Assembly: GCF_007829955.1 (NCBI RefSeq)
Contig: NZ_VIWX01000002.1
Location: forward strand, 1,302,001-1,366,000
DNA length: 64,000 nucleotides
Origin: Saccharopolyspora dendranthemae
Lineage (GTDB): Bacteria > Actinomycetota > Actinomycetes > Mycobacteriales > Pseudonocardiaceae
Direction: 5' to 3'
The notes beneath the pieces were generated by a model. That model saw nothing but the letters and a program-made list of their open reading frames with translations, searched no databases and had not been told where the DNA came from. Position numbers and translations under genes: made by a program. How positions within the stretch are numbered: position 1 is the stretch's first letter; each line of letters opens with the position of its first letter. Positions 19,585-29,119 of this stretch are shown piece by piece.

Positions 19585-20166
19585 CTACCGCCCGCGGAGC
19601 CCGTCGAGGAGGTAGGCGGTGCGGCGGTCGTAGTCCTCCCGGCGGGGGCGGGTTCCGTGCTTGAGGGCGAGCGCGTTGTCGTGCACGAGCGCCTGAAGGT
19701 CGTCCGCGGTGAACTCGGCGCGCACCGCACCCGACGCGCGGCCCGACGCGATGAGCTCGTCGTTGATCTCGCCCCCGATGCGGCAGATCTCCACCAGGCT
19801 CTGCGCGTCGGGGTACACCTGCAGCATGGCGTCGTTGGCGGCGGGCTGGCGGTGCTGGAGATCGCGGATCGCGGTGACGTAGTGCGCGACCCGATCCCAG
19901 GGATCGTCGATGGCGCGCGTGCGATCGATGATGTCGCGCAGCTCGACGGCGACGACCTCTTCGATGACGGCGTCGATGAGCCCGATCCGCCCGCCGAACC
20001 GGTTGAAGATCGTCGCCTTGCTCACCCCCGCCGCCTGGGCGACCTCCTCCAGCGGCACGGTGAGGCCCCGTCCCTGGAACGCGTCGATCGCGGCGCGCCG
20101 GATCTGGTCGGCGTTGCGCCGGGCGTCGGCGCGCAGCCGTGGTGTTGAAGGCGCTCCACCGCTCAT
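19585..20166 (-). CDS. TetR-family repressor
   Basis: 193 residues: helix-turn-helix at about 20-65 (AAIDAFQGRGLTVPLEEVAQAAGVSKATIFNRFGGRIGLIDAVI), then a helical ligand domain. It is divergent to the NAD(P)-binding gene with two palindromic sites between them, the usual layout for a repressor that controls itself and its neighbour. The ligand is unknown; the neighbour's family suggests quinones, diamide-like stress agents or a small electrophile (inference). Confidence 0.9.
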   Translation of the reverse strand: MSGGAPSTPRLRADARRNADQIRRAAIDAFQGRGLTVPLEEVAQAAGVSKATIFNRFGGRIGLIDAVIEEVVAVELRDIIDRTRAIDDPWDRVAHYVTAIRDLQHRQPAANDAMLQVYPDAQSLVEICRIGGEINDELIASGRASGAVRAEFTADDLQALVHDNALALKHGTRPRREDYDRRTAYLLDGLRGR

Positions 20167-20200
20167 CCCCGCACCGTCCCTCGCCGTCGCGACTCCAAGT

Positions 20201-20260
20201 TGACTCGGTGGGTCATCTTACCTACGGTCGCAACGAGACCGAACATGACCCAGTGGGTCA
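20201..20260. promoter_or_regulatory. Twin TetR operators and promoter in the tetR/nmrA-like gap
   Basis: Two 15-bp sites, TGACTCGGTGGGTCA (20201-20215) and the perfect palindrome TGACCCAGTGGGTCA (20246-20260), with centres 45 bp apart. The first overlaps a plus-strand promoter candidate TTGACT-17-TACGGT; the second contains TTGACC on the minus strand. They are the likely binding sites of the adjacent TetR. Confidence 0.65.
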
Positions 20261-20285
20261 ATTTAGTGAGCGGAGGGGCAGGACC

Positions 20286-21140
20286 ATGATCGTCGTCACC
20301 GGTGCCACCGGCGGGTTGGGCGGCGCGACCGTCGAACACCTCCTCCAGCGGCTGCCCGCCGAGCGGGTCGGCGTCAGCGTCCGCGACCCCCGCAGAGCCG
20401 GCCACCTCGCCGACCGCGGAGTGCGCGTGCGGCGGGGCTCCTACGAGGACCCGGCCTCGCTGCGGGACTCGTTCGAGGGCGCGGACCAGGTGCTGCTGGT
20501 GTCCGGCAACGACCCGACGGCCGATCTCGTCGAGCTGCACGGCAACGCGATCGAAGCCGCCGTCGCCGCTGGAGTTCGGCGCGTGATCTACACCGGTCAG
20601 CACGCCGCCACCCCGGACAACCCCTACCCGGCCTCGCAGATCCACGTCGCCACCGAGGCTGCGCTCGCCGACTCCGGGCTCGCCTGGACGTCACTGCGCA
20701 ACGCCGCCTACGGCCCGCTCGACGTGGTGCTGGGCCCGTGGTCGCAGACCGGGGAGGTCGCCCAGCCCGCCGACGGCCCGGTCCCCTACACAGACCGGGC
20801 GGACATCGCGGAGGCCACGGCGGTCGTGCTGGCCGCCGAACACCACCGCGACGGGCCGGTCACGCTCAGCGCACCGACCGCCGTCACCTTGGGCGATCTC
20901 GCCGAGATCGCCTCCGGGCTCACCGGCCGCACCGTCGAGCGCGTCGTGGTGGACGACGAGCAGTGGATCGCCGACCAGGTCGCGAACGGCACGCCACCGG
21001 AGGCGGCCGAGTTCATGCTCACCTGGTATCGGGCCGCCCGCGCCGGGCACTTCGCGGACACCGATCCGCTGCTGCCCGAACTCCTCGGACGACAGCCCCG
21101 CACGGTCGCCGAGCGGCTCGCGGAGACCATCGCCGCGTGA
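20286..21140 (+). CDS. NmrA/QOR2-like NAD(P)-binding protein
   Basis: A 284-residue atypical short-chain dehydrogenase. The N-terminal dinucleotide motif is TGATGGLGGATVEHLL; next come SVRDPRRAGHL, VLLVSGND and RRVIYTGQHAA. It resembles quinone oxidoreductase 2 and NmrA-type redox sensors, which often lack the catalytic Tyr-Lys pair and bind NADPH. GGAGGGG lies eight bases before the ATG. Expression is expected to be controlled by the divergent TetR. Activity could be quinone reduction or redox sensing; sequence alone does not decide. Confidence 0.85.
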   Translation: MIVVTGATGGLGGATVEHLLQRLPAERVGVSVRDPRRAGHLADRGVRVRRGSYEDPASLRDSFEGADQVLLVSGNDPTADLVELHGNAIEAAVAAGVRRVIYTGQHAATPDNPYPASQIHVATEAALADSGLAWTSLRNAAYGPLDVVLGPWSQTGEVAQPADGPVPYTDRADIAEATAVVLAAEHHRDGPVTLSAPTAVTLGDLAEIASGLTGRTVERVVVDDEQWIADQVANGTPPEAAEFMLTWYRAARAGHFADTDPLLPELLGRQPRTVAERLAETIAA

Positions 21141-21206
21141 TCCGCGCCCGACTGCGCGGGTGCGGCTAGTCCGTTACGTCCGTTCGGGCGCTTCCGCGAT
21201 GCGTTT

Positions 21207-21218
21207 TGGTCTATACCT
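21207..21218. promoter_or_regulatory. DasR-like (dre) site upstream of the hexosaminidase
   Basis: TGGTCTATACCT matches 10 of 12 positions of the DasR core TGGTCTAGACCA, 38 bases before the hexosaminidase ATG. DasR represses chitin and GlcNAc genes in streptomycetes and Saccharopolyspora, which fits the downstream gene. Confidence 0.6.
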
Positions 21219-21255
21219 TTGTGGTCACCGTTCCCCCGAGAATGGAGCCACGACG

Positions 21256-22839
21256 ATGAGCGCACGACCCCGATCGAGGGCGGCGAGGGCCGGGATGGCC
21301 GTCGTCGCCGGAGCCCTGCTGGCCGCCGGAACAGCGGTTCCCGCCGGTGGTGATCCCGCCCCCGCGGCCTCCGCGATGGACACCATCGTGCCCGCCCCCG
21401 AGTCCGTGACCCCGGACCCGGCGGCGAACTTCGAGCTCTCCGAGCAGACCGCGATCCTGGCGCCCGGCGAGGCCGCCGGGGTCGGCGAATACCTGGCGGG
21501 CGTGCTACGGCCCTCGACCGGTTTCCCCGTGCCGGTCAACCCCGCGCTGCCGGGCACCGGCGACATCGCGCTGGCGCTGGACGGCGATCCGGGGCTCGGC
21601 CCGGAGGGTTACCGCCTGCAGGTCGCCGACGACGCGGTGCAGGTGCACGCCACGAGCCCGGACGGGCTGTTCAACGCCGTGCAGACGCTGCGCCAGCTGC
21701 TGCCCGCGGGCATCGAGAGCGCGACCGCTCAGCCCGGCCCGTGGACGATGCCCGGCGGCGAGATCACCGACAAGCCCCGCTTCGGACACCGCTCGGCGCA
21801 GCTGGACCCGGCGCGGCACTTCTTCACCGTCGACATGGTCAAGCGCTACATCGACCAGATCGCCAAGTACAAGATCAACAAGCTGCACCTGCACCTGACC
21901 GACGACCAGGGCTGGCGGCTGCAGATCAACAGCTGGCCGCGGCTGACCGAGTTCGGTGCGCAGACCGAGGTCGGCGGAACACCCGGCGGGTTCTACACGC
22001 AGCAGGACTACAGCGAGATCGTCGACTACGCCGCGTCCCGGCACATGACGGTCATTCCCGAGATCGACATGCCGGGCCACACCAACGCCGCGCTGTCGTC
22101 CTACGCGGAGCTCAACTGCGACGGCGTCGCCCCGCCGCCCTACACCGGCATCGACGTCGGTTTCAGCTCGTTGTGCGTGAACAAGGACATCACCTACACC
22201 TTCGTCGAGGACGTCATCCGCGAGGTGGCCGCGCTGACCCCCGGCCCGTACCTGCACATCGGTGGCGACGAGGCGCACTCCACCACCGACGAGGACTACG
22301 TCGCCTTCATGTCGAAGGTGCTGCCGCTGGTGGAGAAGTACGGCAAGAAGCCGCTCGGCTGGCACGAGTACGGCAAGGCCGCCCCGCAGGGCGACGCGGC
22401 GCTGCAGTTCTGGGGCACCACCAACGGCGACCCGATCCTCAACGAGGGCATCGCGCGCGGCAACAAGGTGCTGGCCTCGCCGGCGAACAAGTCCTACATG
22501 GACATGAAGTACGACGAGAACACGCCGCTCGGACTGCAGTGGGCCGGTTTCATCGAGGTCGCCGACGCCTACGGCTGGGACCCGGCCGACCACCTGCAGG
22601 TCCCGGAGGAGTCCGTTCTCGGCGTGGAGGCCCCGATGTTCAGCGAGACCCTGGAAACCTCGCAGCACATCGAGTTCATGGCCTTCCCGCGGTTGCCCGC
22701 CATCGCCGAGCTCGGCTGGTCGCCGAAGAACACCCACGACTGGGAGTCCTTCAAGACCCGGCTGGCCAACCAGGGTCCCCGCTGGCAGGCAGCGGGCCAG
22801 GACTTCTACCGAAGCCCCCAGATCCCCTGGACCCGGTGA
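21256..22839 (+). CDS. Secreted GH20 beta-N-acetylhexosaminidase
   Basis: A 527-residue enzyme with a Sec signal (RSRAARAGMAVVAGALLAAGTAVPA) and no lipobox, so exported. Residues about 50-175 form the GH20b domain; the catalytic barrel follows with LHLHLTDDQGWR, EIDMPGHTNAAL and the catalytic pair Asp338-Glu339 in HIGGDEAH (substrate-assisted mechanism). It removes terminal GlcNAc from chitooligosaccharides or glycans. The ATG has GGAG nine bases upstream; a longer frame reads through the dre site and is rejected. A DasR-like site predicts induction by GlcNAc-derived sugars. Confidence 0.95.
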   Translation: MSARPRSRAARAGMAVVAGALLAAGTAVPAGGDPAPAASAMDTIVPAPESVTPDPAANFELSEQTAILAPGEAAGVGEYLAGVLRPSTGFPVPVNPALPGTGDIALALDGDPGLGPEGYRLQVADDAVQVHATSPDGLFNAVQTLRQLLPAGIESATAQPGPWTMPGGEITDKPRFGHRSAQLDPARHFFTVDMVKRYIDQIAKYKINKLHLHLTDDQGWRLQINSWPRLTEFGAQTEVGGTPGGFYTQQDYSEIVDYAASRHMTVIPEIDMPGHTNAALSSYAELNCDGVAPPPYTGIDVGFSSLCVNKDITYTFVEDVIREVAALTPGPYLHIGGDEAHSTTDEDYVAFMSKVLPLVEKYGKKPLGWHEYGKAAPQGDAALQFWGTTNGDPILNEGIARGNKVLASPANKSYMDMKYDENTPLGLQWAGFIEVADAYGWDPADHLQVPEESVLGVEAPMFSETLETSQHIEFMAFPRLPAIAELGWSPKNTHDWESFKTRLANQGPRWQAAGQDFYRSPQIPWTR

Positions 22840-22845
22840 CCACCA

Positions 22846-22891
22846 CCGGCAGGACCCCACGGCCTACCGAGGTGCCGTGGGGTCCTGCCGG
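22846..22891. terminator. Strong bidirectional terminator hairpin
   Basis: Perfect 18-bp stem CCGGCAGGACCCCACGGC with its complement, ten-base loop, between the convergent hexosaminidase and aryl carrier genes. No T-tract; it probably serves both strands. Confidence 0.75.
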
Positions 22892-22930
22892 GCAGGTGGC
22901 GATCCGAATGTCGCGCGTCAGGGGAGCCTG

Positions 22931-23167
22931 TCAGGTGATCTTGGGTTCGAGGACCTTCCACCAGTCGGTGAGCGTCGGGCGCTCGGCGAGGTCGGCGAAG
23001 GTGACCTGGACGCCCTGCTTGCGCCACTTCTCGACCAAGGTCATGATCCGGACCGAGTCGAGGCCCCAGTCGATGAGGTCCTCGTCGTCGGTGAGTTCCG
23101 ACGGCTCCTCGTAGAGCAGCTCGGCGACCTGCTCGCGAACCGCTTCGAGGGTGAGCTTCTCCGGCAT
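22931..23167 (-). CDS. Free-standing aryl carrier protein
   Basis: 78 residues, one phosphopantetheine-binding domain. Ser38 in WGLDSVRIM is the prosthetic-group site. In EntB/DhbB this domain is fused to the isochorismatase; here it is a separate gene just downstream of it. It should receive 2,3-dihydroxybenzoyl from DhbE and hand it to a condensation domain that is not in this window. Last gene of the iron-controlled run, followed by the strong hairpin. Confidence 0.88.
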   Translation of the reverse strand: MPEKLTLEAVREQVAELLYEEPSELTDDEDLIDWGLDSVRIMTLVEKWRKQGVQVTFADLAERPTLTDWWKVLEPKIT

Positions 23168-23198
23168 CGTGCGGGATCCTCCTGAGGACTGTTGGGGT

Positions 23199-23852
23199 TC
23201 AGGCGACTTCGGATTCGTGCGCGACCAGGTCGCGGCTCAGGTTGCGCGTCGTGTCGACGACGCCGCAGTTGCGCGCGGCGTAGGACACGGCCATGTCGTG
23301 ATCGGCACGGGAGAAGTCGGCGACCGCGTCGGCCACGAAGAACGCCTGCACCTCCTGCTGGAACGCCTCCGCGGCGGTCATCAGGCACCCGATGTGGGCG
23401 TAGATGCCGGTGATGATCAGCTGATCGCGACCCCACTCCTGCATCCGGCGACGCAGGTCGGTGCGCTGGAACGCGCTGTAGCGCCACTTGGTCAGCCGCA
23501 CGTCGCCCGCCCCGGGCGTCAGCTCGTCGATGATCGCCTCCATCGCCGGATCGGCGACGCCCGCGCCCCACCACTCCAGCTGCAGGCCGCGCTGCTCGGG
23601 CGTCTGCCCGCCCGGCTGGGCGCAGTAGACGACCGGAACGCCTGCGGCGCGGGCGCGTTCGCGCAGCAGGGCGATGTTGGGCACCACCTGGTTCAGCGGT
23701 TCGCGATCGGGGGTGAACGCGTTGACGAAGTGCCGCTCCATGTCGTGGATCAGCAGCACCGCGCGTTCCGGGTCCGGTCGCCAGGAGGCCTTGTTCCGGG
23801 GCAGGTCACCGGCCTGCGGAACGCTGTAGGGTGCGATGCTCGGAAGCGCCAC
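23199..23852 (-). CDS. dhbB: Isochorismatase (DhbB/EntB type, no carrier domain)
   Basis: A 217-residue enzyme that hydrolyses the enol-pyruvyl ether of isochorismate to 2,3-dihydro-2,3-dihydroxybenzoate. Typical sequences are IAPYSVP, LLIHDMERHFVNAF, VVYCAQPGGQ, RLTKWRYSAF and GIYAHIGCLMTA. It stops where EntB would continue into the carrier domain. GTG start with GGGGGAG four bases upstream. Part of dhbA-C-E-B-carrier on minus, in iron-dependent siderophore context. Confidence 0.93.
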   Translation of the reverse strand: MALPSIAPYSVPQAGDLPRNKASWRPDPERAVLLIHDMERHFVNAFTPDREPLNQVVPNIALLRERARAAGVPVVYCAQPGGQTPEQRGLQLEWWGAGVADPAMEAIIDELTPGAGDVRLTKWRYSAFQRTDLRRRMQEWGRDQLIITGIYAHIGCLMTAAEAFQQEVQAFFVADAVADFSRADHDMAVSYAARNCGVVDTTRNLSRDLVAHESEVA

Positions 23853-23892
23853 GGGCTCCCCCTTCGATGTCTTCTCTTGTGGAAAGTCGTTG

Positions 23893-25518
<1,626 letters not shown>

Positions 25519-25533
25519 GATCGGTGATTCCCC

Positions 25534-26793
25534 TCAGACTGCCCGGCTCAGGCCCATCGCGGTGAGCGCGGTGCGGAACTTCGCGGAGGTCTCGGCGAGT
25601 TCGTCGGCCGGATCCGAGCCCGGCACGATCCCCGCACCGGCGAACAGGCGCATCGCCTCGTCCTCGACCTCGGCGCAGCGGATCGCCACCACCCACTCGC
25701 CGTCACCGGCGGCGTCGCACCAACCCACCATGCCCGCGTAGTAACCGCGCTCGAAGGGCTCGGTCTCGGCGATGACCTCGCGGGCGCGGTCGATCGGCGT
25801 GCCGCAGACGGCCGGGGTCGGGTGCAGCGCGTCGGCCAGGTGCAGCGAGGTCGTCGAGCCGTCCCGGAGCTCACCGGTGACCTCGGTGGACAGGTGCCAC
25901 ATCGCGTTGGTGCCGATCACCGACGGCGCCTGCGGCACGTGGAGCTCGGCGCAGTACGGGCGCAGCGCCTCGGCCACGGCCTCGACGACCACGGCGTGCT
26001 CGCGGTGGTCCTTCTCGGAGGCCGCGAGCTCGGCGGCCCGGCGCTCGTCCTCCACCGGGTCGGAGCTGCGCGGCCGCGAACCGGCCATCGGGTTGGAGCG
26101 AACCTTCGTCCCGCGCCGCGAGACCAGCAGTTCCGGGCTCGCGCCCAGGAACGTGCGCTCCAGCGCGGGATGCGGCCCGTAGCTGTCGCGGGTGCCGTCC
26201 TGCCCGCGGCGCGGGAGGTCCACGGCGAAGGTGTAGCTGGCGGGGTCGGCCATCGCGAGGTTGCGCAGCACCTCGCGCACGTCGATCGGTTCCGCCGAGG
26301 TCAGCTCCAGGCTGCGCGCGAGCACGGCCTTGGTGAGGTCCCCGTGCTCCATCCTGCGCAGAGCGCGCGCCACGCCGCGCTCGTACTCGTCGGGCTCGGG
26401 CACGGGGCGGACCGCGTAGTTCGAGGTGGAGACCGGTTTCTGGTGCGGCACCAGCACGTTCAGCGGCTCGGCGCGCACGACCTCCTCGGGCAGCACCAGG
26501 TGCGCGGGCAGGGTGCCGCCGAAGGGCACCGCACCGACGACCATCGGGTTGCGGCGGCCGAACTCCATCGCGCCGTCGAGGAATTCCTGCATCCTGGCGG
26601 GCAGGTCCGAGCGCGCGCACTGGGTCTTGGACATCGTGGCGGCCACGCCGCGGGTCAGCAGCACCCCGCGCGGGCTGGAGAACAGGAACGACTGGCCCTG
26701 CTCGTAGGCGGCCAGCAGGCGCGCCGCGGCGTCGTCGGCGAGTGCGTCGTCGGCAACGGAGTCGACGTGCCCGTCGGTCTCGATCGTGGTCAT
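25534..26793 (-). CDS. dhbC: Isochorismate synthase
   Basis: A 419-residue chorismate-binding enzyme, EntC/DhbC type. Conserved blocks are FLGASPELLVSRRG, SNPMAGSRPR, SEKDHREHAVVVEAV and LHPTPAVCGTP. It converts chorismate to isochorismate. The start giving MTTIETDGHV follows AAAGGGTG; a 29-codon extension runs into dhbA and is rejected. Second gene after dhbA, 25 bp gap. Confidence 0.94.
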   Translation of the reverse strand: MTTIETDGHVDSVADDALADDAAARLLAAYEQGQSFLFSSPRGVLLTRGVAATMSKTQCARSDLPARMQEFLDGAMEFGRRNPMVVGAVPFGGTLPAHLVLPEEVVRAEPLNVLVPHQKPVSTSNYAVRPVPEPDEYERGVARALRRMEHGDLTKAVLARSLELTSAEPIDVREVLRNLAMADPASYTFAVDLPRRGQDGTRDSYGPHPALERTFLGASPELLVSRRGTKVRSNPMAGSRPRSSDPVEDERRAAELAASEKDHREHAVVVEAVAEALRPYCAELHVPQAPSVIGTNAMWHLSTEVTGELRDGSTTSLHLADALHPTPAVCGTPIDRAREVIAETEPFERGYYAGMVGWCDAAGDGEWVVAIRCAEVEDEAMRLFAGAGIVPGSDPADELAETSAKFRTALTAMGLSRAV

Positions 26794-26818
26794 GACACCC
26801 TTTCGGCGAATGACGGGG

Positions 26819-27604
26819 TCAGGCGCGCAGCGTGGCGCCGCCGTCGACGTACAGGTCGTGCATCGTGATGTGCCCGGCATCGTCGGAGGCGAGGAAGACG
26901 ACGGCGTTGGCGACGTCTTCCGGGGTCGCGATCTTGCGCAGCGGGATCCCGGCCTTGTAGGTCTCGAGCGAACCGGCGATGACCCGCTCCGGGCCGTTGC
27001 CGTCGGTCCACATCCCGCGCTGCATGTCGGTGTCGGTCGAACCGGGCGCGACGATGTTGCAGCGGATGCCGTGCTCGGCCAGCTCCAGCCCCAGCGATTT
27101 GGTGAACATGGTCGCGGCGGCCTTGGACGCGGCGTAGGCGGCCATCGAGTGGCGCGGCACGCCCGCGGCGTTGGAACCGACGGTCACGATGGAGCCGCGA
27201 CGCCGCGAGATCATGTGCCGGGACACCTCGCGGCAGACGTTGAACACGCCGGTGGTGTTGACCGCGAAGGTGCGCTGCCACTCGGCGTGGGTGAGCTCCT
27301 GCACGGTCCCGACCTGCAGCACGCCCGCGACGTTGGCGAGAACGTCGACGGGGCCCTGCTCTGCTTCCACGCGCGTGACGACTTCGGTGACCGCGGCCGG
27401 GTCGGCCACGTCCGCGCGGTAGGCGCGCACTCGGTACCCGTCGGCGGAGAGCTTCTCGGCCGTTCCGGTGACCTCGTCCCCGTCCCGGTCCACGGCCGCG
27501 ACCTCGGCGCCGAGCTCAGCGAACGCTCTCGCCACCGCAGCACCGATCCCCTGGCCTGCGCCGGTCACGATGGCGACCGTGCCGCTGATCCCCGTCCGGT
27601 TCAT
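26819..27604 (-). CDS. dhbA: 2,3-dihydro-2,3-dihydroxybenzoate dehydrogenase
   Basis: A 261-residue short-chain dehydrogenase: [15 protein letters not shown] (NAD loop), NVAG, GSNAAG and the catalytic YAASKAAA. It oxidises dihydro-DHB to 2,3-dihydroxybenzoate. GAAGGA lies five bases before the chosen ATG; a GTG four codons upstream is the alternative. First gene of the cassette, directly behind two iron boxes. Confidence 0.92.
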   Translation of the reverse strand: MNRTGISGTVAIVTGAGQGIGAAVARAFAELGAEVAAVDRDGDEVTGTAEKLSADGYRVRAYRADVADPAAVTEVVTRVEAEQGPVDVLANVAGVLQVGTVQELTHAEWQRTFAVNTTGVFNVCREVSRHMISRRRGSIVTVGSNAAGVPRHSMAAYAASKAAATMFTKSLGLELAEHGIRCNIVAPGSTDTDMQRGMWTDGNGPERVIAGSLETYKAGIPLRKIATPEDVANAVVFLASDDAGHITMHDLYVDGGATLRA

Positions 27605-27621
27605 CTGGTCCTTCACTCAAC

Positions 27622-27660
27622 TGAGGCTAGCCTAACCTTTGTCAGGTAAGGCTGAGTTTA
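27622..27660 (-). promoter_or_regulatory. Two adjacent IdeR/DmdR-type iron boxes
   Basis: TGAGGCTAGCCTAACCTTT (27622-27640) matches the iron-box consensus TTAGGTTAGGCTAACCTAA at 14 of 19 positions. TCAGGTAAGGCTGAGTTTA (27642-27660) is weaker (13 of 19). They lie 18-56 bases upstream of dhbA, so the cassette should be repressed by iron-loaded IdeR/DmdR. Confidence 0.8.
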
Positions 27661-27781
27661 GAACATGAACCGGGCGCGGATCTCCCGCCGATGAAGTGGC
27701 ATTGATCACCGACGACGCGCCGTCATCGGACGACTCCGCTGCTCGCGCGGAACAACGGCGCAGAACGGGCTTACCGGACGA

Positions 27782-29119
27782 TCAGCGCGCGATTCCCCGC
27801 GCGAACCCGAGGTCCAGCAGGTCCTGCGGACGGACCTTGAGGTGCGCCGCCAGTTCGGGCACCTGAGAGGGCTCGCGCTTGAGGATCGCGGCGGCGGATT
27901 CGGGCGCGATCACCGCGAAGTAGGCGTCAGCGGTCACCCAGGTGCGTTCCGGCGCCGCCAGCGCCAACGCACCTCCGGAGCCGCCCTCGCCGATGACCAG
28001 CGTGGTCACCGGAACCCGGGCCTCCGCGACGGCGCCGAAGACTTCGCCGATGGCCGGACCGATGCCGGTGCGCTCGGACTCGGCGTCGTTGGCGGCACCC
28101 GGGGTGTCGACCAGCGTGAGCACCGGGATCCCCAGCTGGTCGGCGAGCCCGATCAACCGGGCCGCGGTGCGGAAACCGGCTGGCGTGTTGGCGCTGCCCG
28201 TCTGGGCGGCGAAGGCGACGGTACGACCGCCGTGATCGCCGAACCCGCAGATCATCCCCTCGTCGCGGCCGCCCGCGCGATCACCGCTGATCTCGAACCG
28301 GGACGCGAAGTAGGCGTCCAGGTAGGCACCGGCCCGGGGCCGGCCGGCCGCGCGGGCTCGCTCGACGGCCTGCATCCCCGTCTCCGGCGGCGATCCTGCG
28401 GCCAGCGCGTCCGGGACCGGTGCCGGCTCCGCCGGGCGGCTCAGCCGTGCCGGGTGCAGCAGGGACACCAGCTCAGCGAGCGCGGACGGGAGCTCGGGCT
28501 CCTCGACGACGCGATCCACCTGCCCGTCGGCGAACTTGCCCTCCGCCCGGAAGGTGTCGCCGTCCTCCCCCGCCGAGCGCACCCGCGCACCGCCGAAGGC
28601 GATGCGGGCTCCGGGCACGGCCAGCACCACGTCCGCGGCGGCGCCCAGCGACGCCCACATGCCACCCGTGGTCGGATCGCGCAGCACCGCGACGTGCGGG
28701 ATGCGGTCCTGCCTGGTCAGCAGGCACGCGCGGGAGATCGCCTGCAGCTGCTGCAGCGCGCGGATGCCCTCCTGCATCCGGCTGCCGCCGGAAGCGACCA
28801 GCGAGATCACCGGCAGCCGCTGCTCACGGGCGTGCTCGAAGGCCGCCACGATGCGCGCGCCGGTGTCCTCGCCGACCGAGCCACCGAGGAACGCGAAGTC
28901 GAACGCGATGAGAACCGCTTCCCACTCGCCGACCTTGGCCCGGCCGCACAGCACCGATTCCTCGGCGTCGGTGCGACCGGCGGCCCGGGCGCGCTGATCG
29001 GCGTAGCCGGGCCAGCCGAGCGGACCGTCGCCGCTGGTCTTCCGCGACGGCGGTGCGAACTCCTCGAAGCTCTGGCCGATGCTCTCGACCAGCGCGCGCA
29101 CCGAGCTGTGCTCACCCAT
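27782..29119 (-). CDS. Fused beta-alpha acyl-CoA carboxyltransferase
   Basis: A 445-residue protein: residues about 50-230 resemble AccD (VISLVASGGSRMQEG, DPTTGGMWASLG, ARIAFGG) without a zinc ribbon, and residues about 250-440 resemble AccA (TPAGFRTAARLIGLADQLG, LVDTPGAAND, VIGEGGSGGALALA). Both oxyanion-hole halves are present. It overlaps the malonyl-CoA synthetase stop by eight bases, so the two are made together. No biotin carboxylase or biotin carrier is nearby. It may carboxylate acetyl-CoA, or work in reverse on malonyl-CoA like the carboxyltransferase subunits of malonate decarboxylase; the second is an inference from context. Confidence 0.82.
   Translation of the reverse strand: MGEHSSVRALVESIGQSFEEFAPPSRKTSGDGPLGWPGYADQRARAAGRTDAEESVLCGRAKVGEWEAVLIAFDFAFLGGSVGEDTGARIVAAFEHAREQRLPVISLVASGGSRMQEGIRALQQLQAISRACLLTRQDRIPHVAVLRDPTTGGMWASLGAAADVVLAVPGARIAFGGARVRSAGEDGDTFRAEGKFADGQVDRVVEEPELPSALAELVSLLHPARLSRPAEPAPVPDALAAGSPPETGMQAVERARAAGRPRAGAYLDAYFASRFEISGDRAGGRDEGMICGFGDHGGRTVAFAAQTGSANTPAGFRTAARLIGLADQLGIPVLTLVDTPGAANDAESERTGIGPAIGEVFGAVAEARVPVTTLVIGEGGSGGALALAAPERTWVTADAYFAVIAPESAAAILKREPSQVPELAAHLKVRPQDLLDLGFARGIAR

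Noticed and set aside
17379..19730. Long minus-strand frame running on from the 74-residue gene
   Set aside because: It is the antisense of the propionyl-CoA synthetase; only the last 74 codons have a ribosome site and plausible composition.
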